Below, piece after piece: positions 13,737 through 22,046 of a stretch of DNA of 34,804 bases; positions within the stretch are counted from its first letter, which is position 1; every line of letters begins with the position of its first letter. The DNA lies in the IMG/VR virus record IMGVR_UViG_3300042922_000595, positions 1 through 34,804 of that record; one strand, given 5' to 3'. Both the position numbers and the translations under genes were made by a program. The DNA comes from a virus. The notes under the pieces are model-generated. The model saw nothing but the letters and a program-made list of their open reading frames with translations. It was not told where the DNA came from and ran no database searches.

Positions 13737-15221
13737 TTGAAAAATAAAATGAGCCTGCTGAACCGGCTGCTCCTTCCAATTGCACCGAAAACAGCATGCC
13801 GCCGGGAAGCGTGGATTCAGTACTCGCGGGGTTTCTATTCTTCCGCGGACACCAGTTCACGCAGTGCGGGGTGGACAACCCAGAACGCCAGCGGGGAACA
13901 AAGCAACCAGGGCAGCCGTGATATTATCCGGGCGAGGGCCCGCGATTTGGAACGAAACAGCGATATTCTCAATGCGGAAATTTTAGCAATGGAGCGCAAT
14001 GTTGTGGGTTCGGGGTTTGTCCTCCAATCCAAAGTGTTAAAAGGCGATGATGAGGATGAAGCGCTGAATACGCGAATCGAGCAATGCTGGAAAAAATGGT
14101 GTCGCCCCGAAAACTGTGAGATTACCGGCAGATTCAGCCTTTCCGAGTTGGCTTGTTTGTGCCTAAGAAGGAGATTCGTTGACGGTGGATTCCTAATTTT
14201 AAAGGTTATCGAAGGCGGACAATTCAAGCTGCAGCTGCTTGAGGTGGACGATTTGGACCCAAGCGTCCAAATGAACGGAAAACATCGGGTAGTTGGGGGA
14301 ATCGAAATCGACGAATACCGCAGACCAGTAGCTTATTTTATAAAGATTTATGATGTCTGGGGCTATTCTGTGGAGTCAAAGCGGGTTCCTGCTGACCGGA
14401 TTATCTACATACCGAACCTTACACGACCCAGTCAGATTCGCGAAATCTCCCCAACCGCGCCATCATTGGGGCGAATCGACGATGTGAACGAACTGATTGA
14501 CGCCGCAGTGGAAAAAGAGAGGGTTCTGGCCCATTTGTCTGTGGTGGTTGAAAAGACCGGCGGCACGCTGACCGGGATTTCAGGCATTGGGCGCGGATAC
14601 GATGGGGATAGCGGAACTGCACCGGGCGAAAAAGACCCGCCGCAGGAAATCCTTGACCAGGGGTCGGTCACATACCTGCAGCCGGGCGAAAAAGTGTCGA
14701 CCGTTGCGCCGGCGGGAACCAGCTCCACTGTCGACCCGATGATTAAGACGACCCAGCGGCTTGCGGGCGGCGGCATCGGCCTCAGTTATGAGGCGGTTTC
14801 ACGGGATATGTCGCAGGTCAACTATTCTTCAGCCCGTCAGGGGCTTCTGGAAGACCAAAAAACATACCGCCCGCTACAAAAATATCTGATTGAGCATTTG
14901 CTCGATGTGATTTTCCCCGAGTGGATGGATTGGGCTGTCCTTACCGGACAGCTCATGATTCCGGATTATTTCCGCGATAGTGAAAAGTTCCAGCGGCATG
15001 TATGGATTGCCTCTGGCTGGGATTGGGTTGATCCAGTAAAAGAAGCAAATGCCAACAAAACGGCGCTGCAAACCAACCAGAAAACGCTGCAGGAAATCTG
15101 TGCGGAAAAAGGCAAGGACTGGCGCGATGTTGTTCGGCAACGCTCTGCAGAGGAGAAAATGCTTCAAAGCCTAAATTTGAGTGAAAGTGGAGGAAATACA
15201 GTTGGAACAGATGATGCATAA
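13737..15221 (+). CDS. Portal protein, lambda gpB family
   Basis: This 494-aa portal forms the ring through which DNA enters the head. Features of the lambda family include ARARDLERNSDILNAEILAM near the start, the Trp-rich CWKKWC segment, RRRFVDGGFLILKVIEGG and a VNYSSARQGLLEDQKTYRPL segment at about 360-380 that precedes the clip and crown parts. TTG 13737 is used because AGGAGG lies 8 bases upstream. Its end overlaps the protease-capsid gene by 20 bp, keeping head proteins in balance by coupled translation. Confidence 0.95.
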   Translation: MKNKMSLLNRLLLPIAPKTACRREAWIQYSRGFYSSADTSSRSAGWTTQNASGEQSNQGSRDIIRARARDLERNSDILNAEILAMERNVVGSGFVLQSKVLKGDDEDEALNTRIEQCWKKWCRPENCEITGRFSLSELACLCLRRRFVDGGFLILKVIEGGQFKLQLLEVDDLDPSVQMNGKHRVVGGIEIDEYRRPVAYFIKIYDVWGYSVESKRVPADRIIYIPNLTRPSQIREISPTAPSLGRIDDVNELIDAAVEKERVLAHLSVVVEKTGGTLTGISGIGRGYDGDSGTAPGEKDPPQEILDQGSVTYLQPGEKVSTVAPAGTSSTVDPMIKTTQRLAGGGIGLSYEAVSRDMSQVNYSSARQGLLEDQKTYRPLQKYLIEHLLDVIFPEWMDWAVLTGQLMIPDYFRDSEKFQRHVWIASGWDWVDPVKEANANKTALQTNQKTLQEICAEKGKDWRDVVRQRSAEEKMLQSLNLSESGGNTVGTDDA

Positions 15222-17244
15222 GGGGCAATTATTTACCAGATCGGTCGGAGAAGGCCAATCAGCTGCTCAAAGTTTACTACTGCGTTCCGGCGCGTTGGAA
15301 TGTAGGGCTGTCAAAGACACTCCGAACCAGTATGAAATCTCTTTTTCCAGCGAAACGCCCTATGTTCGCTGGGGGGTGCCCGAAATCCTATCACATAGCG
15401 CCGATGCAGTAGACTTGAGCTGTTTTGCCGATGGTGGAACCGGCGTACTGCTTTTTAATCACGGAATGGACGCTGCTTACGGTAAAATCCCCATCGGGAA
15501 GGTGGTAAAGGCATGGCTCGACGAGCCGACGCGAAAGTGCCGGGCCGTAATTGAGATGGATGTCGATGACCCTGAATGTGTCCGGCTGCAAAACAAGTTA
15601 GACAAAGGGATGCTCACCGGGGTATCAGTCGGGTATACAGTCGGGGCATGGATGGAACTTACTGCCGGACAGAAAAGCCCGGATGGTCGTTTTGCCGGCC
15701 CGGCGAATGTCGCAGTTCAGTGGACGCCGATGGAAATTAGTCTTGCACCGGTTCCCGCCGATTCAACAGTGGGACTGGGAAGAAATATGACAAATGAGGG
15801 AGAAATTAAAATGGGTGAAGAAAATACCAATGTAGTCACAACCGTCCCAGCCGGGGGCACAGCTGCTCCTGCAACAAAAGAACCAGCGACAAGATCACTT
15901 CCCGGTGCGCAGTTGGGAGGTGTGCCAGCACCGGCCGCGGCCTCGTCAGCGCCGGATCTAATTCAGGCGGAGCGCCAGCGTTCCGCGGAGATTACCGTTT
16001 TGTGCCGCAGTTTTCAGATGGAGGATGCCGCCGACGGTTACATCCGTTCCGGCACCACGCTTGACGGTGTTCGGGCGGAAATTTTGACAAAGCTGCAGCA
16101 GCGCAGTGCGCCGATCAGTGCAGGTGTGGAAAGCGCAAGCGGAATCCAGGTCACCCGCGATGAAATCGACAAGGTACGTTCCGCCGCTTCCGATGGGTTG
16201 CTAATGCGCTGCGGTGTTGAGGTTGAAAAACCGGCCGATGGAGCAAAGGAATTCCGCGGCATGAGCATTAAGGACGTTGCTGTGGAATGCCTGATGCGTT
16301 CTGGAGAAAATAAAGCGCACCGTCTGAGCAACGAGGAATTGTTCAAAAGATCAATGACGCCGGACAGCGCATTTGTGTCCATTGCGGACGATGTTGCGAA
16401 CCGTACTGTTCTGGCCGCGCAGCAGGCAGCGCCAACCACGTTCCAATATTGGACAGGGAAAGCCAACCAGCCGGACTTCCGCCCAACGCATGTATATGAG
16501 GTCAGCGACGGCGGTGATCTGGAAGAGATTCCTCAAAACGGGGAGTTCAAAGAAGCAAAATTGGGCGATCAGCCCGTTGCAACCAGGCGATTAATTACTG
16601 TAGGCAAGATGGTATCCTTTACACGTCAGATGTTTGTAAACGACGATTTCGGGCAGATTACCCGGACACTGACAGCCTATACGCTGGCATTTAACCGCGG
16701 AATCAACAAGGCAGTTTATGAAATTCTCAGGGCAAACCCCGCAATGCTCGACGGTCAGCAACTGTTCAGTGCAGCTCATAAAAACCTCGGCACCGGAGCG
16801 GCTCCTGGAACAGCAGCTTTCAGCGAAGCCCGCAGACTGATGCGGCAGCAGACAGATATGGACGGCAAGACAAAGCTTAATATCGCGCCGGCCTTCGTTC
16901 TAACCGGGTCTTCCACGGAAACAAGTATTGAGGCGCTGCTTGCCTCCCTTGCGGATCCATCGTCTAATAATGCCAATGTTGCGAACGTTTTCCGCAATAA
17001 AATGCAGATGATTACCGACGCCGAATTGGATGTAGATAGTGGTGCGCAGCCGTATTTCTTCTCCGCAAATCCCAGCTTGACACCCACAATTGAGGTTTGT
17101 TACCTCAACGGAGCTGAAAGCCCGATTGTAGAATCGGAAGTTAGCTTTGAACATCTCGGAATCCGTTACCGTGTGTACGGGGACAGAGGAATCACATTAC
17201 TGGGCCATAAGGGCTTGGTGAAAAATCCCGGCGTGAACGTTTAA
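15202..17244 (+). CDS. Prohead protease fused to major capsid protein
   Basis: This 680-aa fusion is known from other phages of Bacillota. Residues about 15-200 are an S78 HK97-type prohead protease with catalytic His (LLFNHGMDAAYGK) and Ser (GMLTGVSVGYTV), plus the family's EISLAPVPAD end. Residues about 205-300 are a low-complexity Ala/Pro/Thr linker and helical scaffold-like part. Residues about 310-680 resemble the Mu gpT-type major head subunit (FTRQMFVNDDFGQITRTLTA, MLDGQQLFSAAHKNLG). The protease would cut the scaffold during head maturation. TTG 15202 has GGAGG upstream; GTG 15181 is the alternative. A likely internal start lies at 15811. Confidence 0.92.
   Translation: MEQMMHKGQLFTRSVGEGQSAAQSLLLRSGALECRAVKDTPNQYEISFSSETPYVRWGVPEILSHSADAVDLSCFADGGTGVLLFNHGMDAAYGKIPIGKVVKAWLDEPTRKCRAVIEMDVDDPECVRLQNKLDKGMLTGVSVGYTVGAWMELTAGQKSPDGRFAGPANVAVQWTPMEISLAPVPADSTVGLGRNMTNEGEIKMGEENTNVVTTVPAGGTAAPATKEPATRSLPGAQLGGVPAPAAASSAPDLIQAERQRSAEITVLCRSFQMEDAADGYIRSGTTLDGVRAEILTKLQQRSAPISAGVESASGIQVTRDEIDKVRSAASDGLLMRCGVEVEKPADGAKEFRGMSIKDVAVECLMRSGENKAHRLSNEELFKRSMTPDSAFVSIADDVANRTVLAAQQAAPTTFQYWTGKANQPDFRPTHVYEVSDGGDLEEIPQNGEFKEAKLGDQPVATRRLITVGKMVSFTRQMFVNDDFGQITRTLTAYTLAFNRGINKAVYEILRANPAMLDGQQLFSAAHKNLGTGAAPGTAAFSEARRLMRQQTDMDGKTKLNIAPAFVLTGSSTETSIEALLASLADPSSNNANVANVFRNKMQMITDAELDVDSGAQPYFFSANPSLTPTIEVCYLNGAESPIVESEVSFEHLGIRYRVYGDRGITLLGHKGLVKNPGVNV
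15796..15813 (+). promoter_or_regulatory. Internal ribosome site for a nested scaffold-capsid product
   Basis: GAGGGAG at 15796-15802 lies 8 bases before ATG 15811, which is in frame (codon 204) and falls exactly between the protease domain and the linker. Starting here would give a 477-aa protein of scaffold plus capsid without protease. This parallels lambda, where Nu3 is made from an internal start in gene C. It would let capsid protein outnumber protease. Confidence 0.5.
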
Positions 17245-17278
17245 TCGCTAACGCTGAAAGAAGTGGAGGAAAATGAAG

Positions 17279-17599
17279 ATGGCAAGATACATTCAGGATG
17301 GCAAAATCATTAATTACCTCAACAGTTCCGCTGCGCAGATTAATTATGGCGACGTTTTAACGCTGTCTGGCAAAATTGGCGTTGCATCTGTTGATATCCC
17401 GGTCGAAACTGTCGGTGCAGTAGAGTTGGAAGGTGTTTTTGAGATGAACGCGGAAACAACTACTGCTTTTTCTGTTGGTCAGACGGTCTACTGGGACGCT
17501 GCAAATAAGCGCGTAACAGCAACATCCGGCGCAGTGGTCGCAGGAACGGTGATTGAGCCAAAAGCCGCAGCGGGTGCTTCGGCGCTCGTCAAGCTTTAA
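17279..17599 (+). CDS. Capsid decoration protein, DUF2190 family
   Basis: This 106-aa beta-rich protein has the YIQDGKIINYLNSSA start, a GDVLTLSGKIGVASVDIPVE segment and a VGQTVYWDAANKRVTATSG segment typical of DUF2190. This family forms head cement or decoration knobs stabilising the capsid surface. Two ATG codons are close; the one at 17279 sits 9 bases from GGAGG and is preferred over 17273 at 3 bases. It follows the capsid gene, as usual. Confidence 0.85.
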   Translation: MARYIQDGKIINYLNSSAAQINYGDVLTLSGKIGVASVDIPVETVGAVELEGVFEMNAETTTAFSVGQTVYWDAANKRVTATSGAVVAGTVIEPKAAAGASALVKL

Positions 17600-17626
17600 T
17601 ACACTGGAATTTAGGAGGAATTCACT

Positions 17627-17908
17627 GTGATTAAGTTAAAAAGCTCGCTGTTGTGGGATGGACATTTAATTTCCGCGGGGAAAATCGTTGCGCTTCCCGA
17701 ATTATTGGAAAAGAGCATTGTTTCCGCCGGAAACGGAGAGTATGTCAATCTCACGGAAGAAACTGGCTCGGAAAAACCCGAAACGCAAGAAATCCCTGCA
17801 TCCGAAAAAGTCGATACAGATGGAACGGAACAGGAAAACAGTCCGCCGGAAGGGCAGACCGCTGCTGACCCCGAACTGCAGCTGGGCCGTGTGGGGAGAA
17901 CTCAGTAA
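17627..17908 (+). CDS. Small head protein, DUF7210-like
   Basis: In this 93-aa protein only the first 45 residues look folded (LLWDGHLISAGKIVALPELL, then SIVSAGNGEYVNL), a pattern seen in small DUF7210-like proteins between decoration and connector genes. The rest is a disordered, acidic Glu/Pro/Thr tail. GTG 17627 follows AGGAGG. Its last base is the first base of the next gene. Role unknown; perhaps head completion. Confidence 0.6.
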   Translation: MIKLKSSLLWDGHLISAGKIVALPELLEKSIVSAGNGEYVNLTEETGSEKPETQEIPASEKVDTDGTEQENSPPEGQTAADPELQLGRVGRTQ

Positions 17909-18240
17909 TGGCACTGTGCAACCAGATTGAAGAGGATATTTCAATTTTTCTCGACCTGGACGACACGGCTACGGTACATACCATCCGATTGCCCGGTGAC
18001 ACTCAGTCAAGGGAAATCACTGTTGTGGTGGATAACGACGAGGGGCAACGGAACAGCTTGAAATCGCCGGGCGGCCTGTATGACGGAAACCTGCTATTCT
18101 TTGCTCGAACTGCTGATGTCGCAGGGGCTGCACCCGAGGGAATGATTATCTTCGACGGGGTGCCGTATAAGGTTGCTGGTGCTGTCGACGAGGATGGAAT
18201 GTCTCAAATCACGCTTCGCTCCGGTATGGGAGGATTTTAG
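17908..18240 (+). CDS. Head-tail connector protein (gpFII-like)
   Basis: This 110-aa beta-rich protein holds an acidic start (EEDISIFLDLDDTATVHTIR), a long central loop (GQRNSLKSPGGLYDGNLLFF) and the IFDGVPYKVAGAVDEDGMSQ segment characteristic of lambda gpFII-type connectors in phages with Mu-like heads. It would close the head and receive the tail. It is joined to the genes on both sides by one-base overlaps, so it is tightly coupled. Confidence 0.65.
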   Translation: MALCNQIEEDISIFLDLDDTATVHTIRLPGDTQSREITVVVDNDEGQRNSLKSPGGLYDGNLLFFARTADVAGAAPEGMIIFDGVPYKVAGAVDEDGMSQITLRSGMGGF

Positions 18241-18932
18241 TGAGTGGAAAAGATGGTACCATTTACGCAAATACCGCGCAGCTTGATAAAGTTGCCGATT
18301 TGCTGAAGGGATGCCCCAAAGAAGCCGCAAAAATTATGAACAGCGTCCTATCACGTGCCGCCGATACGGTAAGAGTAGAAACCGGACGTCAAATCCCGAA
18401 AGTGTTTGGTGTTCCTCAGAAAGAAATTCGGGATGCATTGAACAGTAAGCAGCGCAAGGTAAAAACCGTTATGGGGATGGCTGGAGAAGGAAGTGTGTCT
18501 GTTGAAGTTTTGGGCCGTCCGTTGACAATGCCTCGGTTCCGGCACACCCCACAGTCTCCCCCACAGATAATAAAGGGTGGAAAACGACGGGTATTTCGGG
18601 TAAAGGCAATGGTTTCAAGAGAAAGCGGAATGAAGTCCGTCGGCCCGGTTCGCGGCTTGGACGGAAAAAACAAATCCGTATTCTTAATGCCTTCAAAACG
18701 TAAAGATGGATCCGGGAGTTATTTGTTTGCATACCGCACAGGAACTCGAAAAGGTAAAAAGGAAAAGCTCAAAATAATTCGGACACTGTCTGTCCCGCAG
18801 ATGGTGACGAATGAGCAAGTGGGTCCGGTTATTGTTGATAAAGTCAACCAGACTGTTTTTAAGAGATTGACCCATGAACTTGACAGGTCGTTCGGAAATC
18901 TGGGCACTAATTTAGCGGCTGGAGGTAAATGA
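18240..18932 (+). CDS. Minor tail protein Z-like
   Basis: This 230-aa basic protein resembles the gpZ family (tail completion). It has helical start residues (LDKVADLLKGCPKEAAKIMN), a basic middle (FGVPQKEIRDALNSKQRKVK), GPVRGLDGKNKSVFLMPSKR and the family's RTLSVPQMVTNEQVG segment. It probably joins head and tail with the neighbouring tail terminator. GTG 18240 overlaps the preceding stop by one base. Placement between connector and terminator genes matches lambda order. Confidence 0.8.
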   Translation: MSGKDGTIYANTAQLDKVADLLKGCPKEAAKIMNSVLSRAADTVRVETGRQIPKVFGVPQKEIRDALNSKQRKVKTVMGMAGEGSVSVEVLGRPLTMPRFRHTPQSPPQIIKGGKRRVFRVKAMVSRESGMKSVGPVRGLDGKNKSVFLMPSKRKDGSGSYLFAYRTGTRKGKKEKLKIIRTLSVPQMVTNEQVGPVIVDKVNQTVFKRLTHELDRSFGNLGTNLAAGGK

Positions 18933-19471
18933 TGCAGACGGTATCATCACTTGAATCAATAAAAAAATGGCTGGAAAGCTTGATTTTAACCGACCACATT
19001 AAGCAGAAAGCCCCCCGCCATGACAATAAGGTCAGTACTTACACGCTCGTTTCCCCTGCCGTTCATATTGGTTTTGTTCCGCCGGACGGCATTATAGACC
19101 CGTCTGCCTCAATGCGTATCCCCTGCCTTGTGATCGGTACGGCAGAAACAAACGGAGACGAGGACAGCACAACGATGGAACTGCAGATTACGGCAATTGT
19201 CTATGACCCAGGGCTTCAAAAGCAGGATGAAAGCAGCCAGCTTCAGCTGACGCCAAACTTTGACGGGTATGTCACGTTGCTGAATTTTCTGGATCGCGTC
19301 AAGGGATGGATTCAGCGGGAGGACGGCATTGCCGACCAGTTTCAACTGGAATCTCCGGTAAAGTTGAAAACTTATGAGGAACAGCCCTGGCCGTACTGGT
19401 ACGGATTTTTGACGTTTACGGTTTCCGGCGAGCCGTATCCGGTAACACGGTTCGCCGATGTATTGAATTAA
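18932..19471 (+). CDS. Tail terminator / completion protein
   Basis: This 179-aa protein begins LESIKKWLESLILTDHIKQK and has PAVHIGFVPPDGIIDPSASM, a beta-rich MELQITAIVYDPGL segment and a C-terminal PWPYWYGFLTFTVSGEPYP motif. These are typical of tail terminator proteins in phages with contractile tails of this gene order. It would cap the tube when it reaches full length. ATG 18932 is 6 bases from GGAGG; ATG 18929 is 3 bases away and less likely. The sheath gene follows 15 bp later. Confidence 0.75.
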   Translation: MQTVSSLESIKKWLESLILTDHIKQKAPRHDNKVSTYTLVSPAVHIGFVPPDGIIDPSASMRIPCLVIGTAETNGDEDSTTMELQITAIVYDPGLQKQDESSQLQLTPNFDGYVTLLNFLDRVKGWIQREDGIADQFQLESPVKLKTYEEQPWPYWYGFLTFTVSGEPYPVTRFADVLN

Positions 19472-19486
19472 GGGAGTGATTTTTAT

Positions 19487-20917
19487 ATGAGCGAATACAG
19501 GCATGGCGTGTATGCCGATCAGGAGGACAGCCGAGATTATACGTCTCCTTCCGGCGTCGGCACGGTGCCGGTTTATATCGGCCGGGCGCCGATTCACCAG
19601 CTGGCGGATTATAAAGGAAAAACAAACGTCCCCATCCTGATTACATCCTATCAGGATGGCCGCAGGAAAATCGGATACAGCGATTCATGGAGTAATTACG
19701 ACCTCTGCGAGGCGGTCTACGCGCATTTTTGCAATGCTGTCAACAGTGTGGGGCCGATTGTCGTCATCAACGTGCTTAACCCCGACGACAAGAAAAATGA
19801 AACGCAGCAGACTGCAACCGCGAAATTTGTGAAGCGCACTGCTACGATTTCAAGTTCAAATGTAATTCTTTCCACTGTGACAATTGAGGGCAAAGTTCTC
19901 AATGTCGATTACAGCGTCGAGTATGCGGATGACGGCCTGAGTGTGCAGCTTAAAGATTTAAAAGGCGGGCTTGACAGCGTGCCCGTCAAATTTTACGAAG
20001 TGGATCCTTCCGGTGTTGCGGAAACGGACGTTGTCACCGGAATTAACCAAGGAATTCCCCGTATCTACTATGATCTATCATTGGTTCCCACCATTCTTTG
20101 CGCGCCGGGCTGGAGCCAGAAAGCAACGGTTTTTGCGGCATTGGTAGCGATGCAAGACAAGATCAACGGGCATTGGTACTCATGGATCAACGCTGACTTG
20201 GATTCGGCTGCAGTGAAGACCATTGACACCGCAATTGTCGCAAAGGAAGCCTATGAAACTGAAACCGGGGCCGCCGCGCTTCTGTGGCCGATGGCGAAAA
20301 AAAGCAATCGGATTTTTCATGCAAGCACTCTCAATACGGTGACCATGCAGTGGGTCGACTACCAAAATAACAATGTACCGTTTGAAACGCCGTCGAACAA
20401 GCAAATTGACATTGACTCTCTTTGCCTTGCCGATGGCAGCGCAATCCAGTATGACCAGACGCAGGCGAACCGACTGAATGCAAACGGCATTGACACAATG
20501 ACGTATTGGGAAGGCGTTTGGCGTATGTGGGGCCCGCATACGATGAAATATGCGGAGGGAATTAATATTAATGTCAGGGATGTTTTTGACTGCAACGTAC
20601 GCATGACGCGGTACGTGGAAAATACATTCCAACGCCGATACGGAGTCGAGGCCGACAAACCAATGACCCGTGGGAGAAAAGATTCTATTCTAAACGATTT
20701 CCAGGCATGGCTTGACAGCCTGATTCAAGATGGCGCACTGTTGCTCGGCTCCGTCGAATTTCAGGAGACCGATAACCCAGTCAGCGATTTGGTTGAGGGC
20801 AACTTTGAATTTTTGACCGAATTTACGAATCCGGTACCCGGAAAGAGCATCGGAAACAAGGTGCGCTGGACTTCCGCCGGGCTTAATTCTTTGTTTGGAG
20901 GTGGAGCGAATGCGTAA
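19487..20917 (+). CDS. Tail sheath protein
   Basis: This 476-aa protein of the contractile tail sheath family contracts to drive the tube through the cell envelope. Visible features are the beta-rich N-terminus (SPSGVGTVPVYIGRAPIHQL), an insertion domain at about 100-190, the core segment RIYYDLSLVPTILCAPGW, ANGIDTMTYWEGVWRMWGPH, and C-terminal NTFQRRYGVEADKPMTRGRK with the strand-exchange tail. It proves the phage has a contractile tail. GGGAG lies before the ATG. The tube gene overlaps its end. Confidence 0.96.
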   Translation: MSEYRHGVYADQEDSRDYTSPSGVGTVPVYIGRAPIHQLADYKGKTNVPILITSYQDGRRKIGYSDSWSNYDLCEAVYAHFCNAVNSVGPIVVINVLNPDDKKNETQQTATAKFVKRTATISSSNVILSTVTIEGKVLNVDYSVEYADDGLSVQLKDLKGGLDSVPVKFYEVDPSGVAETDVVTGINQGIPRIYYDLSLVPTILCAPGWSQKATVFAALVAMQDKINGHWYSWINADLDSAAVKTIDTAIVAKEAYETETGAAALLWPMAKKSNRIFHASTLNTVTMQWVDYQNNNVPFETPSNKQIDIDSLCLADGSAIQYDQTQANRLNANGIDTMTYWEGVWRMWGPHTMKYAEGININVRDVFDCNVRMTRYVENTFQRRYGVEADKPMTRGRKDSILNDFQAWLDSLIQDGALLLGSVEFQETDNPVSDLVEGNFEFLTEFTNPVPGKSIGNKVRWTSAGLNSLFGGGANA

Positions 20918-21422
20918 ATTGATCGCCGGCGCGACCGGTGGAATTAAAGTTTTAGCAAACGGAAACGAGTTGTCTAACGTAAGCAGTGTGTCGCTTCCGG
21001 AAATCGAAATCAAGGGCGAGGAAATCTCCGGGGCCGGAATCCTTGGCAGCATTACGATGCCCACTCCGGGCCAGTTTGGTGCAATGACCTCGTCAGTTTC
21101 TCTGCGGGCTGCCGGTGCGGACAAAAAATATCTGCTTGCGAGCACGGTGAATCTGGACATTCGTCTGGCTGCGAACATGAGGGCCAGTGATGGAACTCTG
21201 TTTGTTTCGGGAACCCGAATCTACATCACAGGCTATCCAGCAAAGATCAGCAATGGCAGCGGAGAAATCAGCAAGACGAGGGATGAAAGCGTCGATTATT
21301 CTACTGTAAGATACAGGGAAGTGGTTGACGGCGAGGAAACTTTGCTGATTGACCAAATTGCCGGGGTGTATAAGGTTGGCGGGGTTGATATGCTTTCGGG
21401 CATCCGCTCCGCCCTTGGTTGA
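20910..21422 (+). CDS. Major tail tube protein
   Basis: This 170-aa tube protein is of the P2 FII type. It forms the inner rigid tube. Features are the NELSNVSSVSLPEIEIKGEE strand pair, GAGILGSITMPTPGQFGAMT and the C-terminal half with YREVVDGEETLLIDQIAGVY, the usual pattern. ATG 20910 follows GGAGG; an ATG at 20895 lies before that site and is rejected. It overlaps the sheath gene by 8 bp, as usual for sheath-tube pairs. Confidence 0.93.
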   Translation: MRKLIAGATGGIKVLANGNELSNVSSVSLPEIEIKGEEISGAGILGSITMPTPGQFGAMTSSVSLRAAGADKKYLLASTVNLDIRLAANMRASDGTLFVSGTRIYITGYPAKISNGSGEISKTRDESVDYSTVRYREVVDGEETLLIDQIAGVYKVGGVDMLSGIRSALG

Positions 21423-21441
21423 CGAAAAGGGAGGAAATTAA

Positions 21442-21903
21442 ATGGCTGAAAAAGATAAAGAAATCGAGTCCGTCGGAATGGGAGACCTTTCCGACGGTCG
21501 CAAATTAATTCCGATGGGAGAAATGGGCGCGGAAGACCGCGAACCTGATGAAATAGATGAAATACTGGATCCGGAACATGTGCTTGTTTTAAAGCGTCCT
21601 ATTAAAATTGCGGGGGTAGAATTCAAGCGTCTTGAATTTGATTTTGATGAACTGACGGCAAAGGATTTGCACAAGGCATCTAAGTATCTGAAAAATCTTG
21701 GCATTCCGGTGAGTGTGCCGGCTTTGGATTTTGAATACCAACTGGTGCTGTTTACGTATGCGGTAAGAAATCGGATGCGCGACGTGGAAATGAATGATTT
21801 AATGCGGCTTTCCGCTGCCGATACATCAAAGGCGACCGGGTTAGCACGAGATTTTTTGCTCGACAAGGATCCCGGGCTCAAGGACTTGGGATCCGACGAG
21901 TAA
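21442..21903 (+). CDS. Tail assembly chaperone, short form (gpE-like)
   Basis: This 153-aa product of the unshifted frame is a tail assembly chaperone like P2 gpE or Mu gp41. It binds the tape measure while the tube grows. The N-terminal part is acidic and disordered. From about residue 50, LKRPIKIAGVEFKRLEFDFD and ELTAKDLHKASKYLKNLG are typical of these chaperones. GGGAGG precedes the ATG. A slippery site at 21852 near the 3' end lets some ribosomes make a longer form. Confidence 0.88.
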   Translation: MAEKDKEIESVGMGDLSDGRKLIPMGEMGAEDREPDEIDEILDPEHVLVLKRPIKIAGVEFKRLEFDFDELTAKDLHKASKYLKNLGIPVSVPALDFEYQLVLFTYAVRNRMRDVEMNDLMRLSAADTSKATGLARDFLLDKDPGLKDLGSDE

Positions 21904-22046
21904 TTGCACAGCTCACAATTGTCACGGCAAATGACGTCAATGTACTGAATAATCTGCCACTGGGCGATTTGTATCAGCTCTTTGAGGATGTTAACGAAGA
22001 GCTGTCCAGAATGCAGAATCCCTCAAAGGACGGTGAAGAACAATGA
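21442..22046 (+). CDS. Tail assembly chaperone, frameshifted long form (gpE+E'-like)
   Basis: A -1 frameshift at TTTTTTG (21852-21858) extends the chaperone after codon 139 by 62 codons to a TGA at 22044-22046, giving 201 aa. The new tail begins ARQGSRAQGLG and includes VIAQLTIVTANDVNVLNNLP and a helical LGDLYQLFEDVNEELSRMQ, with no start codon placed as expected for a separate gene. Its stop overlaps the tape measure ATG as ATGA. The same arrangement and slippery heptamer is known for P2 E and E'. The ratio of short to long forms is needed for tail assembly in such phages. Confidence 0.85.
21852..21894 (+). promoter_or_regulatory. Programmed -1 frameshift signal
   Basis: The heptamer T TTT TTG is in the correct frame (GAT TTT TTG). 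After an 8-base spacer, GGATCCC (21867-21873) and GGGATCC (21888-21894) form a perfect 7-bp stem with a 14-base loop. Slippery site, spacer length and stimulatory hairpin all fit standard -1 frameshifting. Confidence 0.85.
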
